Of a stretch of 11,979 bases of DNA, positions 1-6,060 are shown piece after piece. The position numbers and the translations under genes are program-made. The notes beneath the pieces were generated by a model. It was not told where the DNA came from and ran no database searches. It saw only the letters and a list, made by a program, of their open reading frames with translations. Source of the DNA: Nitrospina sp. (lineage in GTDB: Bacteria > Nitrospinota > Nitrospinia > Nitrospinales > Nitrospinaceae); NCBI GenBank assembly GCA_004357435.1, contig SMVS01000079.1, positions 1-11,979 of the forward strand, in the 5' to 3' direction. Within the stretch, counting starts at the first letter, position 1; the number at the start of each line of letters is the position of its first letter.

Positions 1-500
1 ATTTTCATGCCGAACCCTTTGGACCGATCCGCGACCACCGTGCCGATACGGCCCAATCCAATAATGCCGAGAGTCTTGCCATAGAGCTCCACGCCCATGA
101 ATGCTTTCGGCGACCATTTCTTTTCTTTTTTAAGTGCCGCGCTGGCCTGCGGGATATTGCGGGACATGGCAAGCATCAAGGCCATGGCGTGTTCGGCGGT
201 GGTGATCATATTACCGTCGGGCGCGTTCATCACAATAATGCCCTTCTTGCCTGCGGCGTCCAGATTGATGTTGTCCACCCCGACCCCGGCTCGCCCCACA
301 ACTTTCAGTTTGGTGGCGGCCTCTATAACTTCAGGTGTAACTTTGGTGGCACTACGAACGATCAACCCGTCATATTCCGGAATGATTTTGATGAGTTCTT
401 CCGGGGTCAGTCCGGTATTGACATCGACCTCAATGCCGCTTTCTTTTTGCAGGATATCGATACCCTGTTTGGATAAATTATCGCTGACAAGCACTTTCAT
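1..500 (-). CDS. serA: D-3-phosphoglycerate dehydrogenase, N-terminal part (cut by window edge)
   Basis: Oxidises 3-phosphoglycerate to 3-phosphohydroxypyruvate with NAD+, the first step of the phosphorylated serine pathway, in the cytosol. About 166 residues are visible. They start MKVLVSDNLSKQGIDIL and continue through the substrate-domain stretch VVGRAGVGVDNINLDAA (about 68-83) into the NAD-binding Rossmann motif GIIGLGRIG (about 145-153, GxGxxG at 148-153). The catalytic Arg/Glu/His and any C-terminal ACT domain lie outside the window. The ATG is preceded by GGAG seven bases upstream. It is the last visible gene of a minus-strand run, 118 bp after the aminotransferase, and probably co-transcribed with it. 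Another D-2-hydroxyacid dehydrogenase is possible, but the N-terminal pattern is typical of SerA. Confidence 0.93.
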   Translation of the reverse strand, partial: MKVLVSDNLSKQGIDILQKESGIEVDVNTGLTPEELIKIIPEYDGLIVRSATKVTPEVIEAATKLKVVGRAGVGVDNINLDAAGKKGIIVMNAPDGNMITTAEHAMALMLAMSRNIPQASAALKKEKKWSPKAFMGVELYGKTLGIIGLGRIGTVVADRSKGFGMK

Positions 501-618
501 GAGTTACTCCGATTTGTTGATTTATTGATCTGCCACCGGCGACCCCGTAGCTCCAGGCCAGTTGAGCGACCGGTTATATTAAAAGACGCTCATCCAGGGG
601 CCGGTCCCTGCCAGAGCC
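501..618. other. Short intergenic spacer between aminotransferase gene and serA
   Basis: The spacer carries the serA ribosome site (GGAG before the ATG). It also has an imperfect long-range inverted repeat GACCGG/CCGGTC, with no T-tract that would make it a convincing terminator. I see no separate promoter, so read-through from the aminotransferase gene into serA is likely. Confidence 0.4.
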
Positions 619-1764
619 TCAATAAGCTTCCATTAAAATTTCCTGCGCGGCGGCCACGCCTTTGCCCAGCTCCACGGGATGACCGAATTTTTTCAACGCC
701 ATTTCCAGCGCCGCCATGGCCACTACGATGTCGAAGGTGTCCACATATCCGAGATGGGCGATGCGAATGATTTTTCCCTTCCACTGATCCTGCCCGCCGG
801 CCAGCGTCACGCCAAAATCATCGCGCAGGCTTTTGACCAGTTTAGCGCCATCGATGCCTTCTGGCACAAACACTCCGGTGAGGCTGTCGGCAGGCGCTTG
901 CGGCGCGATCAGCCCGAGGCCCAAGGCCTGAGCGCCGGCCCGTGTGGCTCGTGCCAACCGGTTGTGGCGCTGGTGCACATTTTCCAATCCTTCCTCCTTG
1001 ACGCCCTTGAGGACCGCCTGGAGGCCAATCACCAGGGAAACCGCCGGAGTGTAGGCGCTCGTCTTGTTTTGCAGGTTTTTTCGTTCCTTTTTGTAGTCGA
1101 AATAAAAATGTGGACAAGTCGACTGGTCGGCGAATTTCCAGGCCTTGTCGCTGAGCGCAACCAGAGTCAACCCCGGCGGCAGTTGGAGCGCTTTTTGTGA
1201 ACCTGTTACCATTGCGTCAATGCCCCACTCGTCCATCGGCAAAGGAAACACGCCGACGCCAGTGATGCCGTCGACCACCAGCAGGAGGTCGTCGCGCTGG
1301 CGGGTGATTTTCGACAAAGCTTCAATCGGGTGCGCGACGGCGGTGGAAGTTTCGCTGGCCTGCACCAGAACGCCTCGAATATCCGGCTCTTGGTCCAAAA
1401 CGGCCTGAACCTCTTTAGGGTCGACCGCCTGGCCCCATTCGACGTTCAGCCAGACCGGCGTCATCCCATAAGCTTCGCAAAGTTTGCCCCAGCGTTCGCC
1501 GAACTTGCCGGCATTGACCACCAGCAGTTTGTCGCCCGGAGAAAACAGGTTGGTGATGCAACCTTCCATGCCACCGGTGCCCGTCGCGGCGAGGATGAGC
1601 ACGTCGTTTTGAGTTTGAAACAGGTATTTGGCGTCCTCGGCGGCTTCACCAAAAATTTTGCTGAATTGCGGCGTTCGATGATGCACCATCGGGGCCGCCA
1701 TCGCCAAATTGACAGTTTCAGGAACCGGGGTGGGTCCCGGAGCAAGCAAGTAAGTTTTTTTCAT
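619..1764 (-). CDS. Class V aminotransferase (alanine-glyoxylate / serine-pyruvate type)
   Basis: PLP-dependent aminotransferase of 381 residues, full length for the alanine-glyoxylate/serine-pyruvate/PucG group. The N-terminus KTYLLAPGPTPVPETV is the family signature. TGTGGMEG (about 61-68) binds the cofactor phosphate, VVDGITGVG contains the Asp (about 165) facing the pyridine nitrogen, and TGSQKALQLPPG contains the Schiff-base Lys (about 191). The ATG at 1764 fits the family N-terminus; an in-frame TTG two codons upstream is also close to an AGGA site, so the first two residues are uncertain. It lies between an RDD protein gene (34 bp gap) and serA. That context suggests glyoxylate/serine metabolism, or use as a phosphoserine aminotransferase in place of SerC. 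The exact amino donor cannot be read from sequence. Confidence 0.9.
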   Translation of the reverse strand: MKKTYLLAPGPTPVPETVNLAMAAPMVHHRTPQFSKIFGEAAEDAKYLFQTQNDVLILAATGTGGMEGCITNLFSPGDKLLVVNAGKFGERWGKLCEAYGMTPVWLNVEWGQAVDPKEVQAVLDQEPDIRGVLVQASETSTAVAHPIEALSKITRQRDDLLLVVDGITGVGVFPLPMDEWGIDAMVTGSQKALQLPPGLTLVALSDKAWKFADQSTCPHFYFDYKKERKNLQNKTSAYTPAVSLVIGLQAVLKGVKEEGLENVHQRHNRLARATRAGAQALGLGLIAPQAPADSLTGVFVPEGIDGAKLVKSLRDDFGVTLAGGQDQWKGKIIRIAHLGYVDTFDIVVAMAALEMALKKFGHPVELGKGVAAAQEILMEAY

Positions 1765-1798
1765 ATCCAACTGGGTCCTGTGTGAAGGTTGATCTGAA

Positions 1799-2254
1799 TT
1801 AAAATCGAATTACCCGGGTAGACGCGATCTTGTCATGCCAGGCTTCATTATGGGTATCAAAAAGGGCCCAGTAAAAACCCAGGCCGAATGAGATTGTGGA
1901 AATAGAATAACCGATGAAAAACCGGTTGGCGGCGATGCTGTAATTGACCGGTGAGCCATTCTGTTGCCGAACTTGTATGCCCACCAGCTTTTTGCCGGGA
2001 GTTTGGCCATTGTTGCCGATGAAGCCAACAAAATACCACGACCCTAACCCAGTCAAAATCGCGCTGTAAACGAGAATGAACGTGAAGCTTTCCTGATCGA
2101 TCCGATGCCCGGTAAACAAACTGATAAGAACGGACCGTAAATTGAGATCGACCTGTTGAATGAAAGGAAAAGCGATCAGCGCACCCAATATCTCCAGAAA
2201 CAGCAAATCCAGAAACAGCGCCAAATAGCGTTGGCCAAAACTGGCTGGTCTCAT
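1799..2254 (-). CDS. RDD-family small membrane protein
   Basis: About 151 residues from the ATG at 2254. RYLALFLDLLFLEILGALIAF matches the first helix of the RDD family (conserved Arg and Asp in the helix). Two more hydrophobic segments follow, with the loop NNGQTPGKKLVGIQVR between them; GQTPGKKLxGI(R/Q)V is the most diagnostic family motif. A cytoplasmic-membrane protein of unknown transport or scaffold role. The start is uncertain: the frame stays open upstream to ATG 2305 and TTG 2338, but RDD proteins normally begin just before the first helix, so 2254 is preferred although its ribosome site is weak. It sits 34 bp upstream of the aminotransferase gene on the same strand, so it is probably the first gene of that operon. 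Confidence 0.82.
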   Translation of the reverse strand: MRPASFGQRYLALFLDLLFLEILGALIAFPFIQQVDLNLRSVLISLFTGHRIDQESFTFILVYSAILTGLGSWYFVGFIGNNGQTPGKKLVGIQVRQQNGSPVNYSIAANRFFIGYSISTISFGLGFYWALFDTHNEAWHDKIASTRVIRF

Positions 2255-2384
2255 GGCAGATTCCAGATGAAGGTGATGGGCGTGAGTTGACGTGACGCAA
2301 CCCATTGACCTGATCACATCCCGGTCCGGAGGCCCCAAGAGCTTTTCACCAAAAATGCGGCGAAATGAGTCTTTTGGTTAATAA

Positions 2385-2414
2385 TTTATAATGGAAAACG
2401 CGTGAAAAATCCAA
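2385..2414 (-). promoter_or_regulatory. Possible promoter for the RDD-aminotransferase-serA operon
   Basis: On the minus strand TTGGAT (2409-2414) is followed after 18 bases by TATAAA (2385-2390), in the AT-rich part of the gap upstream of the RDD gene. The -35 is poor (3 of 6). The rest of 2255-2550 shows no gene and no strong terminator for the zinc-ribbon gene that ends at 2551, so read-through is also possible. Confidence 0.28.
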
Positions 2415-2550
2415 TGGTTTCGTACTATTTTCTTAATAATCCTGGAGTTGTTTGAAGGGATGGGCCTGCGATTGGCGCTTTTAGACAGCAATGCTCACCT
2501 AGGGGAATAGGCGCTTGCAAATTAATGAGAAGGATATTTAGCGGGGGGAA

Positions 2551-3435
2551 TTACTTATCTTTGTCGGGAGTTTCTTCCATTTCGAGACCACCGAAATCTA
2601 TGCCGCCCTCTTCTTCCTTTTTCTTCTCGGCCACCTCTTCGGCGGGTTCAGCAGCCTCAGCGGGTGCGGCAGATTCAGCTTCGTCATCCATTGAAAATGA
2701 TATTTCATCGTCCCCGTCGGTGTCGACACTGACCACGGGTTCTTCATCAGGAAGCTCAAATTCCGGTTCGGTATCGAGGTCCAGCTTGGGTTCGTCATCT
2801 GCCGTACCGAGGTCCAAATCCAGATCGTCTTCCGCGACCTCAATAACCTCTGCGGAATCAGTCTCTCCGGCATCATCCAGGTCGAATCCAATATCATCGA
2901 GATCGGTTTTGGTATCCGCCTTCACGGTCGGTTCCAAATCAAGATCGTCATCGGTGGTACCGAGATCCAAGTCCAAATCGTCTTCGACTGCCACATCGGC
3001 AACCAACTCATCCGCAGTGATCTCATCATCGATTTCTACGGAGTCGGCGGTTGGCGAGGGCGAAGCCATGACCTGCTCAGCGATGGCATCCGAGAGATCC
3101 AGCTCAAAATCGTTGGGTCCAACATCGGGCCCCAATCCGGAAGAAATAGCCGATTCTGGCGCCTCATCCAAAGCAATATCCGTGCCTTCCGCCTCGTCGA
3201 GATCCAACCCAAAATCATTGTCATCGGATACGGGTTCCTGAACGCCAAATTCCTCGTCCAAAGTGGTATCCGAATCATATCCAGACGCAAACTCCGGCAT
3301 TTCCCCGGCGAAGACCGTGAATGAAGGATCTTCAGCCAATTCCACATGCGACTGGGTACCCTGCAAGGAAGTGTTGCAACTGGGGCACTTTTTTACACGT
3401 TTAAAATTTATGTAACCACAGTTATAACATCGCAT
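2551..3435 (-). CDS. Zinc-ribbon protein with long acidic DLDL-repeat region
   Basis: 294 residues, not a family I can name. Residues 1-28 form a four-cysteine zinc ribbon: C3xxC6 and C17xxC20. The remainder is extremely rich in Asp/Glu with Leu spaced at every second residue. EDDLDLDLGT occurs twice (about 151-160 and 202-211) and related DLDL/LDLD patches lie around 76-90, 110-116, 165-168 and 217-222. A short basic/acidic patch KKKEEE precedes the C-terminal GGIDFGGLEME. No signal peptide and no membrane segment, so it is cytosolic. The body looks disordered, like acidic linkers in scaffold proteins. The start is fixed because the first cysteine pair begins at codon 3. There is no Shine-Dalgarno sequence and the promoter abuts the ATG (see the leaderless finding). 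The serine-rich frame opposite it is a shadow of the GAT/GAC-rich codons. Confidence 0.85.
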   Translation of the reverse strand: MRCYNCGYINFKRVKKCPSCNTSLQGTQSHVELAEDPSFTVFAGEMPEFASGYDSDTTLDEEFGVQEPVSDDNDFGLDLDEAEGTDIALDEAPESAISSGLGPDVGPNDFELDLSDAIAEQVMASPSPTADSVEIDDEITADELVADVAVEDDLDLDLGTTDDDLDLEPTVKADTKTDLDDIGFDLDDAGETDSAEVIEVAEDDLDLDLGTADDEPKLDLDTEPEFELPDEEPVVSVDTDGDDEISFSMDDEAESAAPAEAAEPAEEVAEKKKEEEGGIDFGGLEMEETPDKDK

Positions 3436-3444
3436 AATACAAAG

Positions 3445-3473
3445 ATATTAAACTATCAAAGATATAACGTCAA
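3445..3473 (-). promoter_or_regulatory. Strong promoter for the zinc-ribbon gene, leaderless geometry
   Basis: Minus-strand TTGACG (3468-3473), a 17-base spacer, then TAATAT (3445-3450). Only nine bases separate the -10 box from the ATG at 3435, which puts the expected transcription start within about three bases of the start codon. The nine bases contain no purine-rich ribosome site. This explains the start choice and implies a leaderless mRNA. Confidence 0.72.
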
Positions 3474-3522
3474 GAAAAATAATGAATTAGGGGATGTTCC
3501 TTTTTTCTGCGGGGGCGCGAAA

Positions 3523-3538
3523 GGGTTGCCGGCAACCC
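3523..3538. promoter_or_regulatory. Perfect 16-bp palindrome between divergent genes
   Basis: GGGTTGCCGGCAACCC is a perfect 8+8 inverted repeat without a loop, between the zinc-ribbon gene (minus) and the TPR gene (plus). A gapless palindrome there is the shape of a dimeric regulator site rather than an RNA hairpin. The protein that would bind it is unknown. A second gapless palindrome, ATGGCGCCAT (3594-3603), lies just before the TPR ribosome site. Confidence 0.35.
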
Positions 3539-3622
3539 CTCATTAAAAGAGATTTACCGGGTGATTTAATTTAAAATGGGTGTTCCAAAACTAATGGCGC
3601 CATTTTTAAAAGGGAGTAGATC

Positions 3623-3985
3623 ATGAAACGAGTTTTGACTGTTTTAATAGCGCTGGCAATGTTTTCTGTTCCGTTAACGGTATTTGCAGAGAATCCTTTG
3701 GGGTTCCCGATGCGCGAGGGTTCGGATTCCAACGCTCATATGCATAATGAAGAAGGCATCATGCATTACAATAAGGGCCACTACGAAGAAGCTTTAAAGC
3801 ATTTTTCTGTATCCGAAAAGATCGATCCCAAAGTGGGTGCGAGCCATTACAATATGGCCCTGAGTCTGGATAAACTGGGCCAGCACGGAGATGCCACCAT
3901 GCATTTCAAAGTCGCGCTGAAACTGGCGCACGGCAGGAAGGATATCACCGAATCCAAAATCCTCAAGGGTCATATCGGACATTGA
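3623..3985 (+). CDS. Exported small TPR protein, His/Met-rich
   Basis: 120 residues. Residues 1-22 are a signal peptide (MKR, then a hydrophobic stretch, cleavage after VFA). The mature part holds two TPR repeats: about 39-72 (NEEGIMHYNKGHYEEALKHF) and 73-105 (ASHYNMALSLDKLGQHGDAT). These give a small periplasmic protein-binding module. The mature protein carries eleven histidines and several Met-His neighbours (M40-H41, M47-H48, M93-H94), more than TPR consensus needs, but no CxxCH haem site. GGGAG lies nine bases before the ATG. It is a single-gene unit closed by the terminator at 4027. Function unknown; TPRs of this size commonly serve as adaptors in envelope complexes. Confidence 0.88.
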   Translation: MKRVLTVLIALAMFSVPLTVFAENPLGFPMREGSDSNAHMHNEEGIMHYNKGHYEEALKHFSVSEKIDPKVGASHYNMALSLDKLGQHGDATMHFKVALKLAHGRKDITESKILKGHIGH

Positions 3986-4026
3986 GCTTTGGGCTAGAAT
4001 AGTTCCAAATCAGTGGATGCAAGAGG

Positions 4027-4054
4027 AACCGGGGTCGTCAGGCCCCGGTTTTTT
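4027..4054 (+). terminator. Rho-independent terminator after the TPR gene
   Basis: AACCGGGGTC (4027-4036), loop GTCA, then GGCCCCGGTT (4041-4050) form a ten-pair stem with one G-T pair, followed directly by a T-run (TTTT after the stem's own TT). It lies about 40 bases after the stop codon of the TPR gene. Confidence 0.9.
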
Positions 4055-4055
4055 G

Positions 4056-4083
4056 TTGGAATTCTGCCGGTTTCAGATAGACT
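4056..4083 (+). promoter_or_regulatory. Candidate promoter for the 62-aa gene and dgt
   Basis: TTGGAA (4056-4061), 16-base spacer, TAGACT (4078-4083), just after the TPR terminator and about 40 bases before the GTG start of the next gene. Each box matches consensus at four positions. It is the only place between the terminator and the gene where a promoter fits. Confidence 0.35.
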
Positions 4084-4120
4084 ATTTTTATCTTTAATTC
4101 ATGTGATCGAGGTTGAACCA

Positions 4121-4309
4121 GTGGACGCATTGGAAAAGTTGAAGCTTGAGGCCATTCAAAAGGCCACCCGGGAGAAAGGTAAAAAGCTCACCGGCCTGGA
4201 AGCCCTGGCAATTGAAAAACGGGTGGCGCAAGAATACCAGGGGTCGGCCCAACAGGTTAAAAAGGACTCTGGAGATCCGTTGCCATTGAGCCGGTACCGG
4301 TTCGATTGA
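4121..4309 (+). CDS. Small soluble hypothetical protein (62 aa)
   Basis: 62 residues from the GTG at 4121: MDALEKLKLEAIQKATREKG... ending LPLSRYRFD. I do not recognise the family. The first two thirds are predicted strongly helical and Lys/Glu/Ala-rich, with no signal peptide, cysteine or membrane segment. The GTG is chosen because GAGG sits about nine bases upstream; the frame is open back to 4013, but that stretch overlaps the TPR terminator and is not credible coding sequence. It ends 43 bp before the dGTPase start on the same strand, so the two are probably co-transcribed. Any functional link to nucleotide metabolism is guesswork. Confidence 0.6.
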   Translation: MDALEKLKLEAIQKATREKGKKLTGLEALAIEKRVAQEYQGSAQQVKKDSGDPLPLSRYRFD

Positions 4310-4352
4310 CCTCGCCCTTATTTATAAACCCGCACTTTTTGGAACCCTTGTC

Positions 4353-5510
4353 TTGATCAATCGCCGGGACATCGAAAAGCTGGAGAACAGCACGCTTTCC
4401 CCATGTGCAGTTAAAAGTGGTGAGGGTTGGGGGCGTTGTTATCGGGAGAAGGAGCACCCCTATCGCACCCGCTTCCAGAGGGATCGCGACCGCATCATCC
4501 ATAGTTCTGCCTTCCGCAAGTTGGAATACAAAACCCAGGTATTCGTTTACCACGAGGGGGACTATTACCGGACCCGCCTGACCCACACGCTGGAAGTGGC
4601 CCAGATCGCGCGGTCCATTTGCAAATCCCTGCAACTCAACGAAGATTTGGCGGAGGCCATCGCGTTGTCGCACGATCTCGGGCACCCGCCCTTCGGGCAC
4701 ACCGGGCAGAAAGTGTTGAACCACCTGATGAAAGACCACGGCGGGTTCGAACACAATAAACAAAGCTTGCGCATCGTTAAATTTCTGGAAAGGCGTTATC
4801 CCCAATTCGAGGGCCTCAATCTTAGTTGGGAAGTTTTGGAGGGCATCAGTAAACATTCCCGGGACCCGGACAACCCGATCCTGCAATGTGCGGAATTCCG
4901 GTATCCCTCTTTGGAAGGTCAGGTCGCGGATTTTGCCGATGGCATCGCTTACAACGCCCACGATCTGGACGATGGCATCACCTCCAACCTGCTCAATCTG
5001 GAACAGTTGCAGGAGGTCACTCTTTGGCGGGAAAATGAAAAAAGTCTGGACCAGCAATACCCCGGCTTGGATTTCGAGATGAAAAAATACCAGGTGGTGA
5101 GGCGCATCATCAACGATCTGGTCACGGATTTCCGTAAAACCACCCAAAAAAATATAATAAAGTATGGGGTCCAGTCCGCGGACGACGTCCGCTCCTGCGA
5201 AAAAAGGGTGGCAGGTTTCAGCCCCAAAGTTAGCGCCAAAAACAAGGAACTGAAACAATTTCTATATGTCAATATGTACCAGCATCGGCATGTGCGGCGC
5301 ACGGAATTCAAAGCGGAACTGTACCTGACGGAGTTATTCAAAGCCTATAAAAAAATTCCGGAACTTCTGCCGGAAGCTCTGCTGAAGAAAAACGGCCACG
5401 GTTCTTTGGAGAGACGGATTTGTGATTACGTTTCGGGCATGACGGATCGGTCCTCCATCAGCGAATATAAAAAATTGTTCAGTCCGGATACAAAGGACTC
5501 CTCACTTTAA
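4353..5510 (+). CDS. dgt: HD-domain deoxyguanosinetriphosphate triphosphohydrolase-like protein
   Basis: Hydrolyses dGTP (or other dNTPs) to deoxynucleoside and triphosphate, in the cytosol, trimming dNTP pools. 385 residues, the usual length of the short type-2 dGTPase class. The N-terminal signature YRTRFQRDRDRIIHSSAFRK (37-56) leads into the HD metal site: H78 in RLTHTLEVA, H107-D108 in SHDLGHPPFGH, and D204 in AYNAHDLDDG. All metal ligands are present, so it should be active. The start is a TTG with GGAA eight bases upstream; the family N-terminus (about 12 residues before TLSPCAVKS) supports it, and no ATG is in frame nearby. Promoted with the 62-aa gene; closed by the hairpin at 5597. 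Confidence 0.93.
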   Translation: MINRRDIEKLENSTLSPCAVKSGEGWGRCYREKEHPYRTRFQRDRDRIIHSSAFRKLEYKTQVFVYHEGDYYRTRLTHTLEVAQIARSICKSLQLNEDLAEAIALSHDLGHPPFGHTGQKVLNHLMKDHGGFEHNKQSLRIVKFLERRYPQFEGLNLSWEVLEGISKHSRDPDNPILQCAEFRYPSLEGQVADFADGIAYNAHDLDDGITSNLLNLEQLQEVTLWRENEKSLDQQYPGLDFEMKKYQVVRRIINDLVTDFRKTTQKNIIKYGVQSADDVRSCEKRVAGFSPKVSAKNKELKQFLYVNMYQHRHVRRTEFKAELYLTELFKAYKKIPELLPEALLKKNGHGSLERRICDYVSGMTDRSSISEYKKLFSPDTKDSSL

Positions 5511-5596
5511 CCGCTATATAAAAAAGCCTTCCATACTTTAAGGAGGCCGGGGAAAGGTATTATGGATGAGGCCATGCTTGGCAAAGATCCAAGAGC

Positions 5597-5621
5597 TTCC
5601 CGGGCGGGCCGGGAGTTTTTT
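5597..5621 (+). terminator. Terminator downstream of dgt
   Basis: TTCCCGG (5597-5603), loop GCGGG, CCGGGAG (5609-5615), followed by six T residues (5616-5621). Typical intrinsic terminator, about 90 bases after the dgt stop codon. Confidence 0.82.
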
Positions 5622-5623
5622 CC

Positions 5624-5656
5624 TTGCATGGGGTGCTCGATATTCCGCCCATGCAA
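5624..5656. other. Nine-pair hairpin between two terminators
   Basis: TTGCATGGG (5624-5632) pairs perfectly with CCCATGCAA (5648-5656) around a 15-base loop. It has no T-tract on either strand. It sits between the dgt terminator and the minus-strand terminator at 5673. It could insulate the convergent transcripts or stabilise a 3' end. Confidence 0.5.
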
Positions 5657-5668
5657 AGCTCTCATAAA

Positions 5669-5699
5669 CCAAAAGGCCATCCCAGAACAGGATGGCCTT
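5669..5699 (-). terminator. Terminator of the 34-aa membrane protein gene
   Basis: AAGGCCATCC (5673-5682) and GGATGGCCTT (5690-5699) form a perfect ten-pair stem with a seven-base loop. On the minus strand the stem is followed by TTTTGGTTT, while the plus-strand side is not T-rich, so it terminates minus-strand transcripts. It lies 30 bases after the stop of the 34-aa gene. Confidence 0.8.
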
Positions 5700-5728
5700 C
5701 AATTATTCCGGTAGGAATTGTTAAGCGG

Positions 5729-5833
5729 TTATTCCAAATTTTTACCCATGAAGTACAAGAATCCGAGTCCAGCCAAACCTGCCAGACCGCCCAACAAATA
5801 ACCAGTTGACGGTGCAAATTCCAACCATTCCAT
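5729..5833 (-). CDS. 34-aa glycine-rich single-span membrane protein
   Basis: Too short for usual ORF cutoffs. It encodes MEWLEFAPSTGYLLGGLAGL then AGLGFLYFMGKNLE. Residues about 11-29 are one transmembrane helix with Gly at 11, 15, 16, 19, 22 and 24, a GxxxG-type packing face; the N-terminus is acidic and the C-terminus KNLE is polar. AAGGAGG stands six bases before the ATG, a near-perfect ribosome site. A TTGACA-17-CATATT promoter lies upstream and a strong terminator downstream, so this is a complete monocistronic unit. Size and shape resemble single-helix subunits of respiratory or photosynthetic complexes, but I cannot assign it to any named one. Real gene: very likely. Function: unknown. 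Confidence 0.82.
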   Translation of the reverse strand: MEWLEFAPSTGYLLGGLAGLAGLGFLYFMGKNLE

Positions 5834-5917
5834 GAGAAACCTCCTTATGGGAAAGCGAATATTCAGCCGGGCTTCCATCCGTCCCGCAGGTTCAAAGCCG
5901 AACCCTTATTGCAGTTA

Positions 5918-5946
5918 AATATGGGACGCGGACTTCAATTTGTCAA
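5918..5946 (-). promoter_or_regulatory. Near-consensus promoter for the 34-aa gene
   Basis: On the minus strand a perfect TTGACA (5941-5946), exactly 17 bases, then CATATT (5918-5923). The predicted transcript start near 5911 leaves a leader of about 78 bases with a small stem GGTTC/GAACC before the AAGGAGG ribosome site. Confidence 0.72.
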
Positions 5947-6060
5947 TGGCCAGTTAAATCAATAAAATTAATGTGTTAAGAGTCGCTGGGTTTGGCGTTG
6001 GAATTTTCCGGGGGCTACATGGTTGGGGTATACCGGAGTTTGATTTAAAATGGGGCCGTC

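Noticed and set aside
1..528. 143-aa and 95-aa plus-strand frames over serA
   Set aside because: Antisense shadows of a clear SerA coding sequence.
2525..3241. 238-aa serine-rich open frame on the plus strand
   Set aside because: It is antisense to the Asp-rich zinc-ribbon gene: GAT/GAC/GAA codons read as serine codons on the other strand. The opposite frame has a zinc ribbon and a promoter; this one has neither a ribosome site nor a recognisable domain.
5562..5714. 50-codon plus-strand frame after dgt, with AAGGAGG upstream
   Set aside because: The purine tract is 15 bases from the ATG, too far, and the frame reads through the dgt terminator and two further hairpins.
6025..6051. TTGGGG-17-TAAAAT as promoter of the pseudo-HtrA gene
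   Set aside because: It would place the transcript start about three bases from the ATG although a plausible GGGG ribosome site lies there, and the -35 is weak. Kept only as a shared motif in the findings.
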